Shown: in pieces, positions 36,825 to 47,000 of the stretch
Layout of the letters: the number at the start of each line of letters is the position of its first letter
Position numbering within the stretch: position 1 is the first letter of the stretch
Assembly (NCBI RefSeq): GCF_001692445.1
Contig: NZ_MAQA01000035.1
Coordinates: forward strand, 1-54,318
Length of the DNA stretch: 54,318 bases
Direction of reading: 5' to 3'
Origin: Oerskovia enterophila
Lineage (GTDB): Bacteria > Actinomycetota > Actinomycetes > Actinomycetales > Cellulomonadaceae
The notes under the pieces: generated by a model
What the model was told of the DNA's origin: nothing
The model's database searches: none
The model's input: only the letters and a program-made list of their open reading frames with translations
Made by a program: the position numbers and the translations under genes

Positions 36825-39800
36825 ATGAAGGCTGCGCGACTTCCCCTGCGGGGAAGAGCCGTCGCGGCGCTGACCATCGGAGCACTGGCGTTCACCCTCG
36901 CGCCCGTGACCATGGCAGCTGCCCACGACGGACCACACGAACCCGGTGACGACCGCAAGGTCCTCATCTTCACCAAGACGACCCAGTTCCGGCACTCCGA
37001 GGCGATCACGCAGGGCACCCCGGTGCTCGAGGCCGCGTTCGCCGACGTCGGCATCGCGTCCGACCACACCGAGGACTCCTCGGTGTTCACCGACGCGGGC
37101 CTGGCGGAGTACGACGCGCTGGTGATGTTCCAGACGTCGGGCGACCCGTGGAACGCCGACCAGAAGGCCGCGCTCGAGCGCTACCAGCAGGCCGGCGGCG
37201 GCATCGTCGCGATCCACAACGCGACCGACATGCGCGGGAACTACGGCTGGTGGGACGACATGATCGGGGCGCTCATGCCCGGTCACGCGGCCACGGGCAA
37301 CAGCCCCGGCCTGCCCGGCACGGTCCGCGTCGAGGACCGCGTCCACCCCTCGACCAGCCACCTCGACCAGCGCTGGAACCGCGCGGACGAGTGGTACAAC
37401 TACTCGGCCAACGTCCGCGGCAGCGCGCACGTGCTCGCCACGATGGACGAGTCGACCTACGACGCCGGCGGCAACAAGATGGGCGCCGACCACCCGATCT
37501 CGTGGTGCAAGCCCTACGACGGCGGCCGCGCCTGGATGACCGGCATGGGCCACTTCGGTGCGCACTTCACCGGTGAGCCGGACCTGGTCCAGCACATCGT
37601 GGGCGGCGTCCAGTGGGCGTCCGGCCAGGTCGCGGGCGACTGCGGCGGCACCGACTGGGGCCAGTTCGAGAAGGTCGCGCTCGACACGAACACGAGCGCA
37701 CCGTTCGGCATGGACGTCGCTCCCGACGGCCGCGTGTTCTTCACCGAGCTCGTGCGCGGTCAGATCCGCGTCTACGACCCGCGCACCCAGAACACCTCGA
37801 CCGCGATCACCATCCCCGTGTACTCCGGTGGTGAGGACGGCCTGCTGGGCATCGCGCTCGACAAGGACTTCGCGACCAACGGGTACCTGTACCAGTACTA
37901 CTCGCCGGCCAGCGCCAACGACTCCGACCCGGCGAACTTCTTCAACCGGATCTCGCGCTTCACCGTGACCGACGGCGGTCCCGGTGGCACCGTGATCGAC
38001 CCGGCGTCGGAGAAGGTCCTCATCGAGGTCCCGGCCGGGCGTCTGCCCGACGAGCCGGGCCACACCGGTGGCAGCCTGATCTTCGACGACCGCACCGGTG
38101 ACCTGTACATCGGCGTGGGCGACGACGTGAACCCGCACTCCGAGCCCTCGGGCGGCTACGCGCCGATCTCCGAGCGCCCGGGGCAGCAGCACGACGCCCG
38201 CGCGACGTCGGCCAACACCAACGACCTGCGCGGCAAGGTGCTCCGCATCCACCCCGAGGCCGACGGCACGTACACGATCCCCGAGGGCAACCTGTTCGCC
38301 CCGGGCACCGAGAAGACGCTGCCCGAGATCTACGCCATGGGCTTCCGCAACCCGTTCCGGTTCACGATCGACCCCGCCACGGGCAACCTCGGCGTGGCCG
38401 ACTACTCGCCCGACAACGGTTCCGACAACCTCGCGAACCGCGGCCCTGCGGGCATCGCCGAGTGGAACTACATCCAGGAGCCGGGCTTCTTCGGCTGGCC
38501 CCTGTGCATGGGCAAGAACGAGCCCTTCCGCGACGTCGACTACCGCACCAACCCGGTCACGGTCGGCGCCTTCTTCGACTGCGCCAACCCGGTCAACGAC
38601 TCGATCCTCAACACGGGTCTGACGCAGCTCCCGCCGGCCCAGCCCGCGGACATGTACTACGGCTACCAGCGCACCTCGGCCCCCGGCGTCATCAACGCCG
38701 GTGGCGGTCTCGCACCCATGGGTGGTCCGTTCTACAGCTACGACGCCGACCTCGTGTCGGACACCAAGTTCCCGGAGTACTACGACGGCAAGCCCTTCTT
38801 CTACGAGTGGGCACGCAACAAGATGTACTCGATCGACCTCAAGGACGCGACGCCCAAGGGTGCCGCGGTCGAGAAGGTCAACCCCTTCCTGTCGAACGAG
38901 CAGTTCCTCGCTCCGATCGACTCGACGTTCGGCCCCGAGGGTGCGCTCTACGTGCTCGACTGGGGCGGCGGCTTCGGCCGTGACAACCCGAACTCGGGCC
39001 TGCACCGCATCGACTACATCTCCGGTTCGCGCTCCCCGGTCGCCAAGCCGGCCGCCACGCCGGACTCGGGCACGGCTCCGCTGACCGTCACGTTCGACGG
39101 CTCGGCGAGCACCGACCCCGAGAACGAGGCGCTCACGTACGCGTGGGACTTCGACGGTGACGGCACGACGGACTCGACCGAGGCCAAGCCGACCCACACC
39201 TACACCGAGAACGGCGTGTTCGACGCCCGTCTAACGGTCAAGGACCCCTCGGGCAAGGTCGGCACCGCCACGGCGCCGATCACGGTGGGCAACACGCGCC
39301 CCGAGGTCGACTTCAACCTCCCGCCGACCGGGTCGTTCTTCGACTTCGGCGACCGGATCGACTGGGACGTCTCGGTCACCGACGCCGAGGACACCTCGAT
39401 CGTCGACGAGAACGTCATCATCCAGCCGGCGCTGGGCCACGACGCTCACGCGCACCCGTCCGAGCCGCTCTACGGAACGACGGGCTCGGTCGAGACCGGC
39501 CTCGGTGGCGGGCACGGCGAGGACATGAACGTCTTCTACGTGCTCGACGCCCGCTACACCGACGGTGGCGGCGAGGGCGGCGTGCCCGCGCTCACCGGCT
39601 CCGACACGACCCTCGTGTTCGGCAAGAAGCGTGAGGCCGAGTTCCAGACGGCGTCGCAGGGCACGACCCAGCTCCCGAGCCGTGACGTCGAGGGCGGCGG
39701 GTCCGTCATCACGGGCAAGGACGGGGCATGGTCCTCGTACGACCCGTTCAACCTCCACCAGATCAGCGCGCTGTCGCTGCGTGTCTCGGCAGCCCAGGCG

Positions 39801-42800
39801 GGCACCGTCGAGCTGCGTCGTGACGCTCCCGACGGCGAGCTCCTCGCCACGGCCTCCGTCCCGGAGACCGGCCTGGGGACGTTCACCGACGTGCGTGTCG
39901 ACGTCGCCGACCCGGGGGAGAGCTTCACCCTGTACGTCGTGTTCCCCGGTGCGGGCGAGCGTCGCCTGAACTTCATCGAGGCGCACGGCAAGGGCATCTC
40001 GGCCACGACCCGTCCCGAGGTCGTCGTGACTGCTCCTGAGGCGGGCGTCCAGCTCGAGCAGGGCGAGATCACGGTCTCGGCGGACGCGACGGATGCCGAG
40101 AACACGGTCACGCAGGTCGAGTTCTTCGTCAACGGCCAGTCGATCGGCACGGACACGTCCGCGCCGTACTCCACGACCTGGACCGTCTCCGCGGACAACT
40201 ACTACAAGCTGACCGCGGTCGCCACCAACGACAAGGGCCTCACCACGAAGTCCCGCATCGTCATGGCGCAGGTCGGCGACCTGTTCGCCGGCATGAAGAC
40301 CTTCACCAACGCGAACGGCACGTTCGAGCAGCTCTCCGAGGGCAAGTACCTCGTGAGCTCCGCGGGTGCCAACATGTGGCAGGGCACCGACGAGTACTCG
40401 GCCATCTACAAGGAGGCCGGTGCGGACGAGAAGTGGTCCGCGACGGTCAAGGTCAACAGCCAGGGCAACACCAACGGGTCCGCCAAGGCGGGTCTCATCG
40501 TCCGCAACGACGTGACGCAGCCTGGCAAGTCACCGGGCTACGCGGCCCTGGGCATCCGTCCGAACGGCGGCTTCGAGTGGCTGCGCGGCAACGCCGCGGG
40601 GCAGCTCGTGACGTCGTCGGCAGCGAGCTCGTCGAGCTACCCCGCGTGGATGCGGATCGAGCGCGACGGCGACCTGTACACGGCGTCGTGGAGCAAGGAC
40701 GGCGAGAACTTCACCCAGATCGGTGACCCGGTGTCCCTGCCGGGTGCCGAGGCGGTCCAGGACATCGGCATGTTCGTGACGGCGCACAGCTCCGCCACGA
40801 GCGCGGTCGAGTTCCAGGACTTCTCGTTCGACGACGACCCGGTCGACCCGACCGAGCCTGGTACCGGCACCCCGCCGCAGTGCGCGGCGCAGAAGTCGGA
40901 CGAGTTCGACGCCGCGTCGATCAACACCGGTCGCTGGACCGTGGTGCGCACCGCACCCGGGAAGTCGCTCACGGTCGCGGACGGCAAGGCGGTCCTGCCC
41001 GTCGTCCAGGGTGACATCGACGGTGCCGTCCCGGGCCCGATCAGCTACCTGGGTCAGCCGGCACCTGCCGGGGCGTGGGAGATCCAGACCAAGGTCGAGG
41101 TCCCGCTCGCACGGCACTGGCAGCACGCGGGTCTCCTCGTGCACGTGAACGACAACGAGTACACCAAGTTCGCGTTCACGAAGAACCAGAGCGGGGCTCG
41201 TTTCCTCGAGTTCCAGACCGAGACCGGTGGGAACCGGACGTGGCACGGCCAGACGGACGTCGCGGCGAACTTCCCGTCGTCGGTCTACCTCAAGCTGACC
41301 TCGACGGGCACGGCCATCACGGCCGCGTACTCGGCGGACGGTCAGACGTGGACCGCGATCGCGGGCTCTGCCCCGGTCAAGGCGAACGCGACCTTCGGCA
41401 TGGTTGCCGCAGGCGACACGGGCACGGCCGACTCGGTCGCGCTGTTCGACTGGTTCAAGGTCACGCCGGACTCGACGGACGACGGCACGCGTGAGCCGTC
41501 CGACGAGTTCGAGGGCACCGCCCTCGACGGCTGCCGCTGGAACAACGTGGTCCGCTACGACGCCTCGAAGGTCGAGGTCGCCGGCGGCGAGCTGCGCATC
41601 ACCACCCAGCCGGGTGACATCAACAACAACAACCCGGTCAGCCCGCGCAACTTCGTGCTCCAGGCGGCCCCCGAGGGCGACTGGGTCGCGGAGACCCGCT
41701 TCAAGGCTCCGCTGCTGCACCGGTGGCAGTACGCGGGTCTGATGGCGTATGGCGACGACGACAACTACGTCAAGCTCGACGTGGTCGCCAAGAACCAGCC
41801 GGGTACCGCCCTGAACCTGGGTGCGGAGCTCGCGTCGGAGAAGAACGCGGCCTCGAGCGGCGGCAACCGCCAGCTCGAGATCGCCGACACGACCGAGTCC
41901 GGCTACTGGTACCTGCGCATGGAGAAGGTGGGCAACACCTACCAGGGCTGGGTCAGCGACGGCGGGGTCAACTGGACGTCCCTCGGGGCGCCCGTCACGA
42001 ACGACGCCGCGCTGACGTCCTTCGGTCTCGTGGCCATCGGCCCCGAGCAGGAGGTCCCGGTCACGGTGGCGTTCGACTGGTTCCACGTCACCACGGGTGA
42101 CGAGGACACGCAGGCGCCGGTCGTGACCGTCGCCCAGGACCCGGCAGCCGGCGCGTCCGGCTGGAACACCGGGGCCGTGACGGTCTCCGCGACGGCCACC
42201 GACGACGTCTCCCAGACGCCGTCGATCGAGGTCAAGGTCGCCGACGGCGACTGGGCCCCGTACACGGCCGGCGTGGCGCTCACGACGGACGGGGAGCACA
42301 CGCTCGCCTTCCGGGCGTCCGACGAGGCGGGCAACGTCTCCGAGGAGGTCGCTCACGTGGTCAAGATCGACACCACGGTGCCGACGGCCACGGCCGAGCT
42401 CGCCGAGCGCACGGTGACCCTCGCGGGTGCCGACGCCGGTTCGGGCGTCGAGCGGGTCGAGTACCGCCTCGCCGACACGGCCGAGGGCGAGTGGCTCACG
42501 TACGGCGAGCCGGTCGTGGTCGGGGACGGGGCCGTCGAGGTCTCGTACCGCGCGGTCGACGTCGCCGGGAACGTGAGCGAGCCGCTCACCCTCTCGGTGC
42601 CCGCAGTCGAGGGCGGGGTCTCGGCCGAGGTCGTGGCCAAGACCCAGTGCACCGCGGGCAAGGTGCTCGTCAACGTGCGGGTCGTCAACACCGACGACGC
42701 GCCCGCGACGATCAAGGTGAGCACGCCGTTCGGGACGAAGACCTTCACGGGTGTCGCTCCGGGCAAGTCCGCGTCGCAGACGTTCAGCTCGCGTCTGGGG

Positions 42801-42893
42801 GCGATCGAGGCGGGTTCCGTCACGGTCACCACGACGATCGGGGACCGGACGTCGACGTACACGGTCGACTACGCGGCTGCTTCCTGCAGCTGA
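36825..42893 (+). CDS. Giant secreted ThuA / quinoprotein sugar dehydrogenase / PKD protein (giant 2)
   Basis: 2022-aa exported protein, the largest in the window. Order seen: signal peptide (1-33, giving a His-rich mature end HDGPH); ThuA (about 42-265, FTKTTQFRHSEAI); sugar-dehydrogenase propeller (270-725) with candidate catalytic His413 in EPGHTGGSL but without the vicinal cysteines of giants 1 and 3; PKD (735-815); the LGHDAHAHP module (815-925); CBM6-like region (935-1065); bacterial Ig-like (1065-1150); a DUF1349-like module (1150-1340); two concanavalin-like modules (1350-1550, 1555-1765); two OmpL47-type repeats (1770-1930); the conserved C-terminal domain (1933-2022, ending AASCS). 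ATG 36825 follows TGGAGG by eight bases. It lies 128 bases after the epimerase and may be the last gene of operon B. Confidence 0.87.
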   Translation: MKAARLPLRGRAVAALTIGALAFTLAPVTMAAAHDGPHEPGDDRKVLIFTKTTQFRHSEAITQGTPVLEAAFADVGIASDHTEDSSVFTDAGLAEYDALVMFQTSGDPWNADQKAALERYQQAGGGIVAIHNATDMRGNYGWWDDMIGALMPGHAATGNSPGLPGTVRVEDRVHPSTSHLDQRWNRADEWYNYSANVRGSAHVLATMDESTYDAGGNKMGADHPISWCKPYDGGRAWMTGMGHFGAHFTGEPDLVQHIVGGVQWASGQVAGDCGGTDWGQFEKVALDTNTSAPFGMDVAPDGRVFFTELVRGQIRVYDPRTQNTSTAITIPVYSGGEDGLLGIALDKDFATNGYLYQYYSPASANDSDPANFFNRISRFTVTDGGPGGTVIDPASEKVLIEVPAGRLPDEPGHTGGSLIFDDRTGDLYIGVGDDVNPHSEPSGGYAPISERPGQQHDARATSANTNDLRGKVLRIHPEADGTYTIPEGNLFAPGTEKTLPEIYAMGFRNPFRFTIDPATGNLGVADYSPDNGSDNLANRGPAGIAEWNYIQEPGFFGWPLCMGKNEPFRDVDYRTNPVTVGAFFDCANPVNDSILNTGLTQLPPAQPADMYYGYQRTSAPGVINAGGGLAPMGGPFYSYDADLVSDTKFPEYYDGKPFFYEWARNKMYSIDLKDATPKGAAVEKVNPFLSNEQFLAPIDSTFGPEGALYVLDWGGGFGRDNPNSGLHRIDYISGSRSPVAKPAATPDSGTAPLTVTFDGSASTDPENEALTYAWDFDGDGTTDSTEAKPTHTYTENGVFDARLTVKDPSGKVGTATAPITVGNTRPEVDFNLPPTGSFFDFGDRIDWDVSVTDAEDTSIVDENVIIQPALGHDAHAHPSEPLYGTTGSVETGLGGGHGEDMNVFYVLDARYTDGGGEGGVPALTGSDTTLVFGKKREAEFQTASQGTTQLPSRDVEGGGSVITGKDGAWSSYDPFNLHQISALSLRVSAAQAGTVELRRDAPDGELLATASVPETGLGTFTDVRVDVADPGESFTLYVVFPGAGERRLNFIEAHGKGISATTRPEVVVTAPEAGVQLEQGEITVSADATDAENTVTQVEFFVNGQSIGTDTSAPYSTTWTVSADNYYKLTAVATNDKGLTTKSRIVMAQVGDLFAGMKTFTNANGTFEQLSEGKYLVSSAGANMWQGTDEYSAIYKEAGADEKWSATVKVNSQGNTNGSAKAGLIVRNDVTQPGKSPGYAALGIRPNGGFEWLRGNAAGQLVTSSAASSSSYPAWMRIERDGDLYTASWSKDGENFTQIGDPVSLPGAEAVQDIGMFVTAHSSATSAVEFQDFSFDDDPVDPTEPGTGTPPQCAAQKSDEFDAASINTGRWTVVRTAPGKSLTVADGKAVLPVVQGDIDGAVPGPISYLGQPAPAGAWEIQTKVEVPLARHWQHAGLLVHVNDNEYTKFAFTKNQSGARFLEFQTETGGNRTWHGQTDVAANFPSSVYLKLTSTGTAITAAYSADGQTWTAIAGSAPVKANATFGMVAAGDTGTADSVALFDWFKVTPDSTDDGTREPSDEFEGTALDGCRWNNVVRYDASKVEVAGGELRITTQPGDINNNNPVSPRNFVLQAAPEGDWVAETRFKAPLLHRWQYAGLMAYGDDDNYVKLDVVAKNQPGTALNLGAELASEKNAASSGGNRQLEIADTTESGYWYLRMEKVGNTYQGWVSDGGVNWTSLGAPVTNDAALTSFGLVAIGPEQEVPVTVAFDWFHVTTGDEDTQAPVVTVAQDPAAGASGWNTGAVTVSATATDDVSQTPSIEVKVADGDWAPYTAGVALTTDGEHTLAFRASDEAGNVSEEVAHVVKIDTTVPTATAELAERTVTLAGADAGSGVERVEYRLADTAEGEWLTYGEPVVVGDGAVEVSYRAVDVAGNVSEPLTLSVPAVEGGVSAEVVAKTQCTAGKVLVNVRVVNTDDAPATIKVSTPFGTKTFTGVAPGKSASQTFSSRLGAIEAGSVTVTTTIGDRTSTYTVDYAAASCS

Positions 42894-42902
42894 TGCACGA
42901 AC

Positions 42903-42936
42903 GGCAGGCGTCGCCCCCTCGGGGGCGGCGCCTGCC
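42903..42936 (+). terminator. Terminator after giant 2
   Basis: 16-pair hairpin with one T-G wobble (42903-42918 with 42921-42936), two-base apex, nine bases after the stop. Confidence 0.85.
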
Positions 42937-43103
42937 GCGCACGTCGTCCCGCCCGTGACGGCCCGACGGCGTACGGCTCTGACAGCGCTTCCCCGCCCGG
43001 TCTCCCGGCAGGCCTCTTCCGTACACCCGCATCAACCTCCGTCTTCGTGCCGGGCGCCCGCGCCGGCACGAACCTCCCGCCCCCGACAGACAGGAACCGA
43101 CCC

Positions 43104-43910
43104 GTGGCGCAGAAGACCGCAGCACGACGCAGCAAGGCGGACCTCGCAGCCCGGTCGGCGACCGCTCGGGGAGCGGGACCCCGGTCCGGGGACGGTGCCG
43201 GCCGTCCCCAGCAGCGGCCACCGGAGCGCGCGAGCGCCCGGTGGCCGTGGAACCTCTCGCGCGCTCGTCTCGCGTGGCTCGTGGTCGCCGCGGTCGCGGT
43301 GGTCGCCCTGGTCGTCGTGGCGGTCGTCTGGGCCGTGACGCGAGGGCCCGACGACGGAGCGTCCGGCGCGTACGCCGTCGACCCCGCGCGCGTGGCCGAG
43401 CTCGAGGCCGCCGAGGTGGTGCGCGACGCCGAGAACCTGGGCGTCGTGACCGACTTCGCGGTCTCCGCCCAGGAGAGGCTCGTGCCGACCATGCACGAGC
43501 TGTCCGTGGCGCTGCCGCTCGACGGCGCGCCCGGGACCCCGGCGACCCCTGAGCAGCTCGCCGCGTGGCGGGACCAGCTCGCGGCCCTGACGGCCGAGGC
43601 CGAGGCCCTCCCGACGGGCGCGTCGGGGTACAACGTCACGCGCAACGGGCTGGGCGTCTCGATCGCGCTGCTGGGTGACGCGCTCGACACGCTCGAGCTC
43701 GCCGAGGGGTCGGCCGAGCCGGCCCGGGCGCAGCTCCTGGCGCTCGCGGCCGACCTGCGCCTGCGCGCCGCGGACACCTGGAGCATGGCCGCGACCCAGC
43801 TCGACGACCTGAGCGTCGCCGCAGACCAGGGGCACGTCCACGTGTTCCTCCCGCTCCACCCGGACGACGCAGGCGACGGCGCCGCGAGCCTGGGGGAGAG
43901 CGACCACTAG
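43104..43910 (+). CDS. Single-span membrane protein of unknown function
   Basis: 268-aa protein with a positively charged N-terminus (about 50 residues), one transmembrane span (about 57-78, LVVAAVAVVALVVVAVVWAV) and an external Ala/Leu/Glu-rich domain of about 190 residues, mostly helical in character (VARVAELEAAEVVRD-like heptads, LRLRAADTWSMAATQLDDL). I do not recognise a family. GTG 43104 has AGGAA upstream. It sits between giants 2 and 3 and has its own strong downstream hairpin. It may be an adaptor at the cell surface for the secreted enzymes, but this is only positional inference. Confidence 0.6.
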   Translation: MAQKTAARRSKADLAARSATARGAGPRSGDGAGRPQQRPPERASARWPWNLSRARLAWLVVAAVAVVALVVVAVVWAVTRGPDDGASGAYAVDPARVAELEAAEVVRDAENLGVVTDFAVSAQERLVPTMHELSVALPLDGAPGTPATPEQLAAWRDQLAALTAEAEALPTGASGYNVTRNGLGVSIALLGDALDTLELAEGSAEPARAQLLALAADLRLRAADTWSMAATQLDDLSVAADQGHVHVFLPLHPDDAGDGAASLGESDH

Positions 43911-43913
43911 ACC

Positions 43914-43961
43914 GGTGCCCGCCGGGACCACCTGCGGGTGGGCCGAGTCCCGGCGGGCACC
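43914..43961 (+). terminator. Long hairpin between the membrane protein and giant 3
   Basis: 14-bp perfect outer arms (43914-43927 with 43948-43961) with an inner 5-bp stem (43928-43932 with 43937-43941). Probably a terminator; giant 3 would then use a promoter in 43962-44050, where I could not identify a clear -35/-10 pair. Confidence 0.7.
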
Positions 43962-44060
43962 CAGGAGCACCGCGCGCACGAGGAGGTGAGGACGGACGCA
44001 GTACCGGTGGACGGCCTGGCCGCCGCCGAGGACGACGATCGACTTTCAAAGGAGAAAGCT

Positions 44061-47000
44061 GTGACCGTACGACACCGAAGGAGACGGGCAGGGGTGAGCG
44101 CGCTCCTGGCGCTGACCCTCGCTGCCCCGACCCTGGCCCTGACGGCGACACCCGCCGCCGCCCACGACGAGTTCTCCGTGCTCGTCTTCTCCAAGACCGC
44201 CGGGTTCCGGCACGACGCGATCCCGGCCGGGATCGCGACCATCAAGCAGCTCGGCGTGGACAACCACTTCGCCGTGACCGCGACCGAGGACGCGGGGGCG
44301 TTCACCGAGGAGAACCTCGCGGGCTACGACGCCGTCGTCTGGCTCTCGACGACCGGCGACGTGCTCAACGGCGAGCAGCAGGCCGCGTTCGAGGCCTACA
44401 TCGCGGACGGCGGCGGCTACGCGGGCGTGCACGCCGCGTCCGACACCGAGTACGACTGGCCCTGGTACGGCGAGCTCGTGGGCGCGTACTTCTCGGCCCA
44501 CCCGCAGAACCAGACCGCGAACGTCGTGGTCGCGGACAAGGACCACCCCTCGACCGCGCACCTGCCGGCGACGTGGGAGCGGTACGACGAGTGGTACAAC
44601 TTCCGCGAGAACCCGCGCGGGGACGTGCACGTGCTCGCGACCCTCGACGAGGCGACGTACTCGCCGGGCGGTGGCGCGATGGGTGCAGACCACCCGACGG
44701 CCTGGTGCCAGGACGTGGCCGGCGGCCGCTCCTGGTACACGGGGGGTGGCCACACGCAGGAGTCCTACAGCGACCCGGCGTTCGTCCAGCACCTCCTGGG
44801 CGGGATCCAGACCGCCGCGGGCGCGGTCGAGGCCGAGTGCGGCGCGACGGTCGAGAGCTCGTACGAGCAGATCACGCTCGCGAAGGGCGCCGAGAAGACC
44901 GGCGAGCCGATCGCGCTCGCGGTCCTGCCCGAGGGCGACGTCCTGCACACCTCGCGCGACGGCCGGGTCTGGTACACGACTGCGGACGCGACGACCTCGC
45001 TCGCGGGCACCATCCCGGTGTACTCGCACGACGAGGACGGCCTCCAGGGGGTCGCGATCGACCCGGACTTCGCCGAGAACCGCTGGGTCTACCTCTACTA
45101 CGCCCCCCGGCTCAACACGCCTGCGGGCGACGCCCCGGAGTACGGGACGGGCCCCGAGTCGTTCGAGGCCTTCGACGGCTACAACCAGCTCTCGCGCTTC
45201 ACGCTCACCGACCAGAACACGATCGACCTGGCGAGCGAGAAGAAGATCCTCGAGGTCGAGGCCTCGCGCGGCACGTGCTGCCACGCGGGCGGTGAGATCG
45301 ACTTCGACGCAGAGGGCAACCTCTACCTGTCGACGGGGGACGACACGAACCCGTTCGCCTCGGACGGCTACACGCCGATCGACGAGCGGGCGACGCGCAA
45401 CCCGGCCTACGACGCGCAGCGCTCGTCGGGCAACACCAACGACCTGCGGGGCAAGCTCCTGCGCATCACCATGAAGGACGACGGGACGTACACGGTCCCG
45501 GAGGGCAACCTCTTCGCTCCCGGGACGGACAAGACCCGCCCCGAGATCTACGCGATGGGCTTCCGCAACCCCTTCCGGTTCTCGGTCGACAAGGCCACGG
45601 GCTACGTGCACCTCGGTGACTACGGGCCCGACGCGGGCGGGGCGAACCCGAACCGCGGCCCCGGTGGGTCGGTCGAGTTCAACGTCATCACCGAGCCCGG
45701 CAACTACGGCTGGCCGTACTGCGTGGGGGACAACGTCCCCTACGTCGACTACGACTTCGCGACGGGCACCTCGGGCGCGGCGTTCGACTGCAGCGCTCCC
45801 AAGAACACGAGCCCGAACAACACGGGTCTCGTGGACCTGCCGCCGGCCATCGCCGCCTGGCAGCCCTACGACGGCGGCAACGTCCCGGCCTTCGGCTCGG
45901 GCGGCGAGTCGCCCATGGGCGCCGTGGTCTACAACTACGACCCCGAGCTCGTCTCGGAGACCAAGTTCCCGCAGTACTACGACGGCAAGCCCCTGCTGTA
46001 CGAGTGGGAGCGGCGCTGGATCAAGGAGGCCGTGCTCAACGAGGACGGCAGCCCTGCCGGCTTCGCCCCGGCGCTGACCGGGCTGAACATCCGTCGGCCC
46101 ATGAACCTCGAGTTCGGCCCGGACGGCTCGCTGTACGTGCTCGACTACGGCAGCGGCTACTTCGGCGGCGCCGCGGACTCCGCGGTCTACCGCATCGACT
46201 ACGTCAAGGGCTCACGGTCCCCGGTCGCCGAGATCGAGGCGTCGGTGACCAACGGTGGCGTGCCGCTCGAGGTCGTCCTCGACGGATCGGCCTCCCAGCA
46301 CCCCGAGAACCTGCCGCTCACGTACGCGTGGGACGTGGACTCGGACGGCACGGTCGACTCGACCGAGCCCGTCGTGACGCACACGTACACCGCCAAGGGC
46401 CAGTACACGGCCCGTCTCACGGTCACGGCCCCCGACGGCAAGACGGGCGTCGCGACCACCACGATCACGGTCGGCAACACCGCCCCCGTGGTGACGCTCG
46501 ACCTGCCGCAGGACGGGCAGTTCTTCGACTTCGGCGACCAGGTGCCGTTCACGGTCACGGTCACGGACGCCGAGGACGGGACAGAGGTCGACTGTGACAA
46601 CGTCGTCGTCGAGTACATCCTCGGCCACGACAACCACGGGCACCCGCTCTCGAGCGCGACCGGTTGCGAGGGCGTCCTCACGACCGTCAAGGACGAGGGC
46701 CACGGTCTCGACGCCAACATCTTCGGGGTCGTCAACGCGACGTACACCGACGGCGGAGCCGAGGGCGTGCCCTCGTTGACCGGCGACGACGAGGCCGTCC
46801 TGCACACGCGGACCAAGCAGGCCGAGTACTTCACGGCCCAGCAGGGTGTCCAGGTCGTCGACAAGGCCGCGGCCGAGGGCGCCAAGCAGCTCGGCTACAT
46901 CGCCCCGGGCGACTGGTTCGCGTTCGACCGGATGAACCTCAAGGACATCACGGGCATCTCGGCGCGCTACACGTCGGGCAACGCGGGCGGCCTGATCGAC

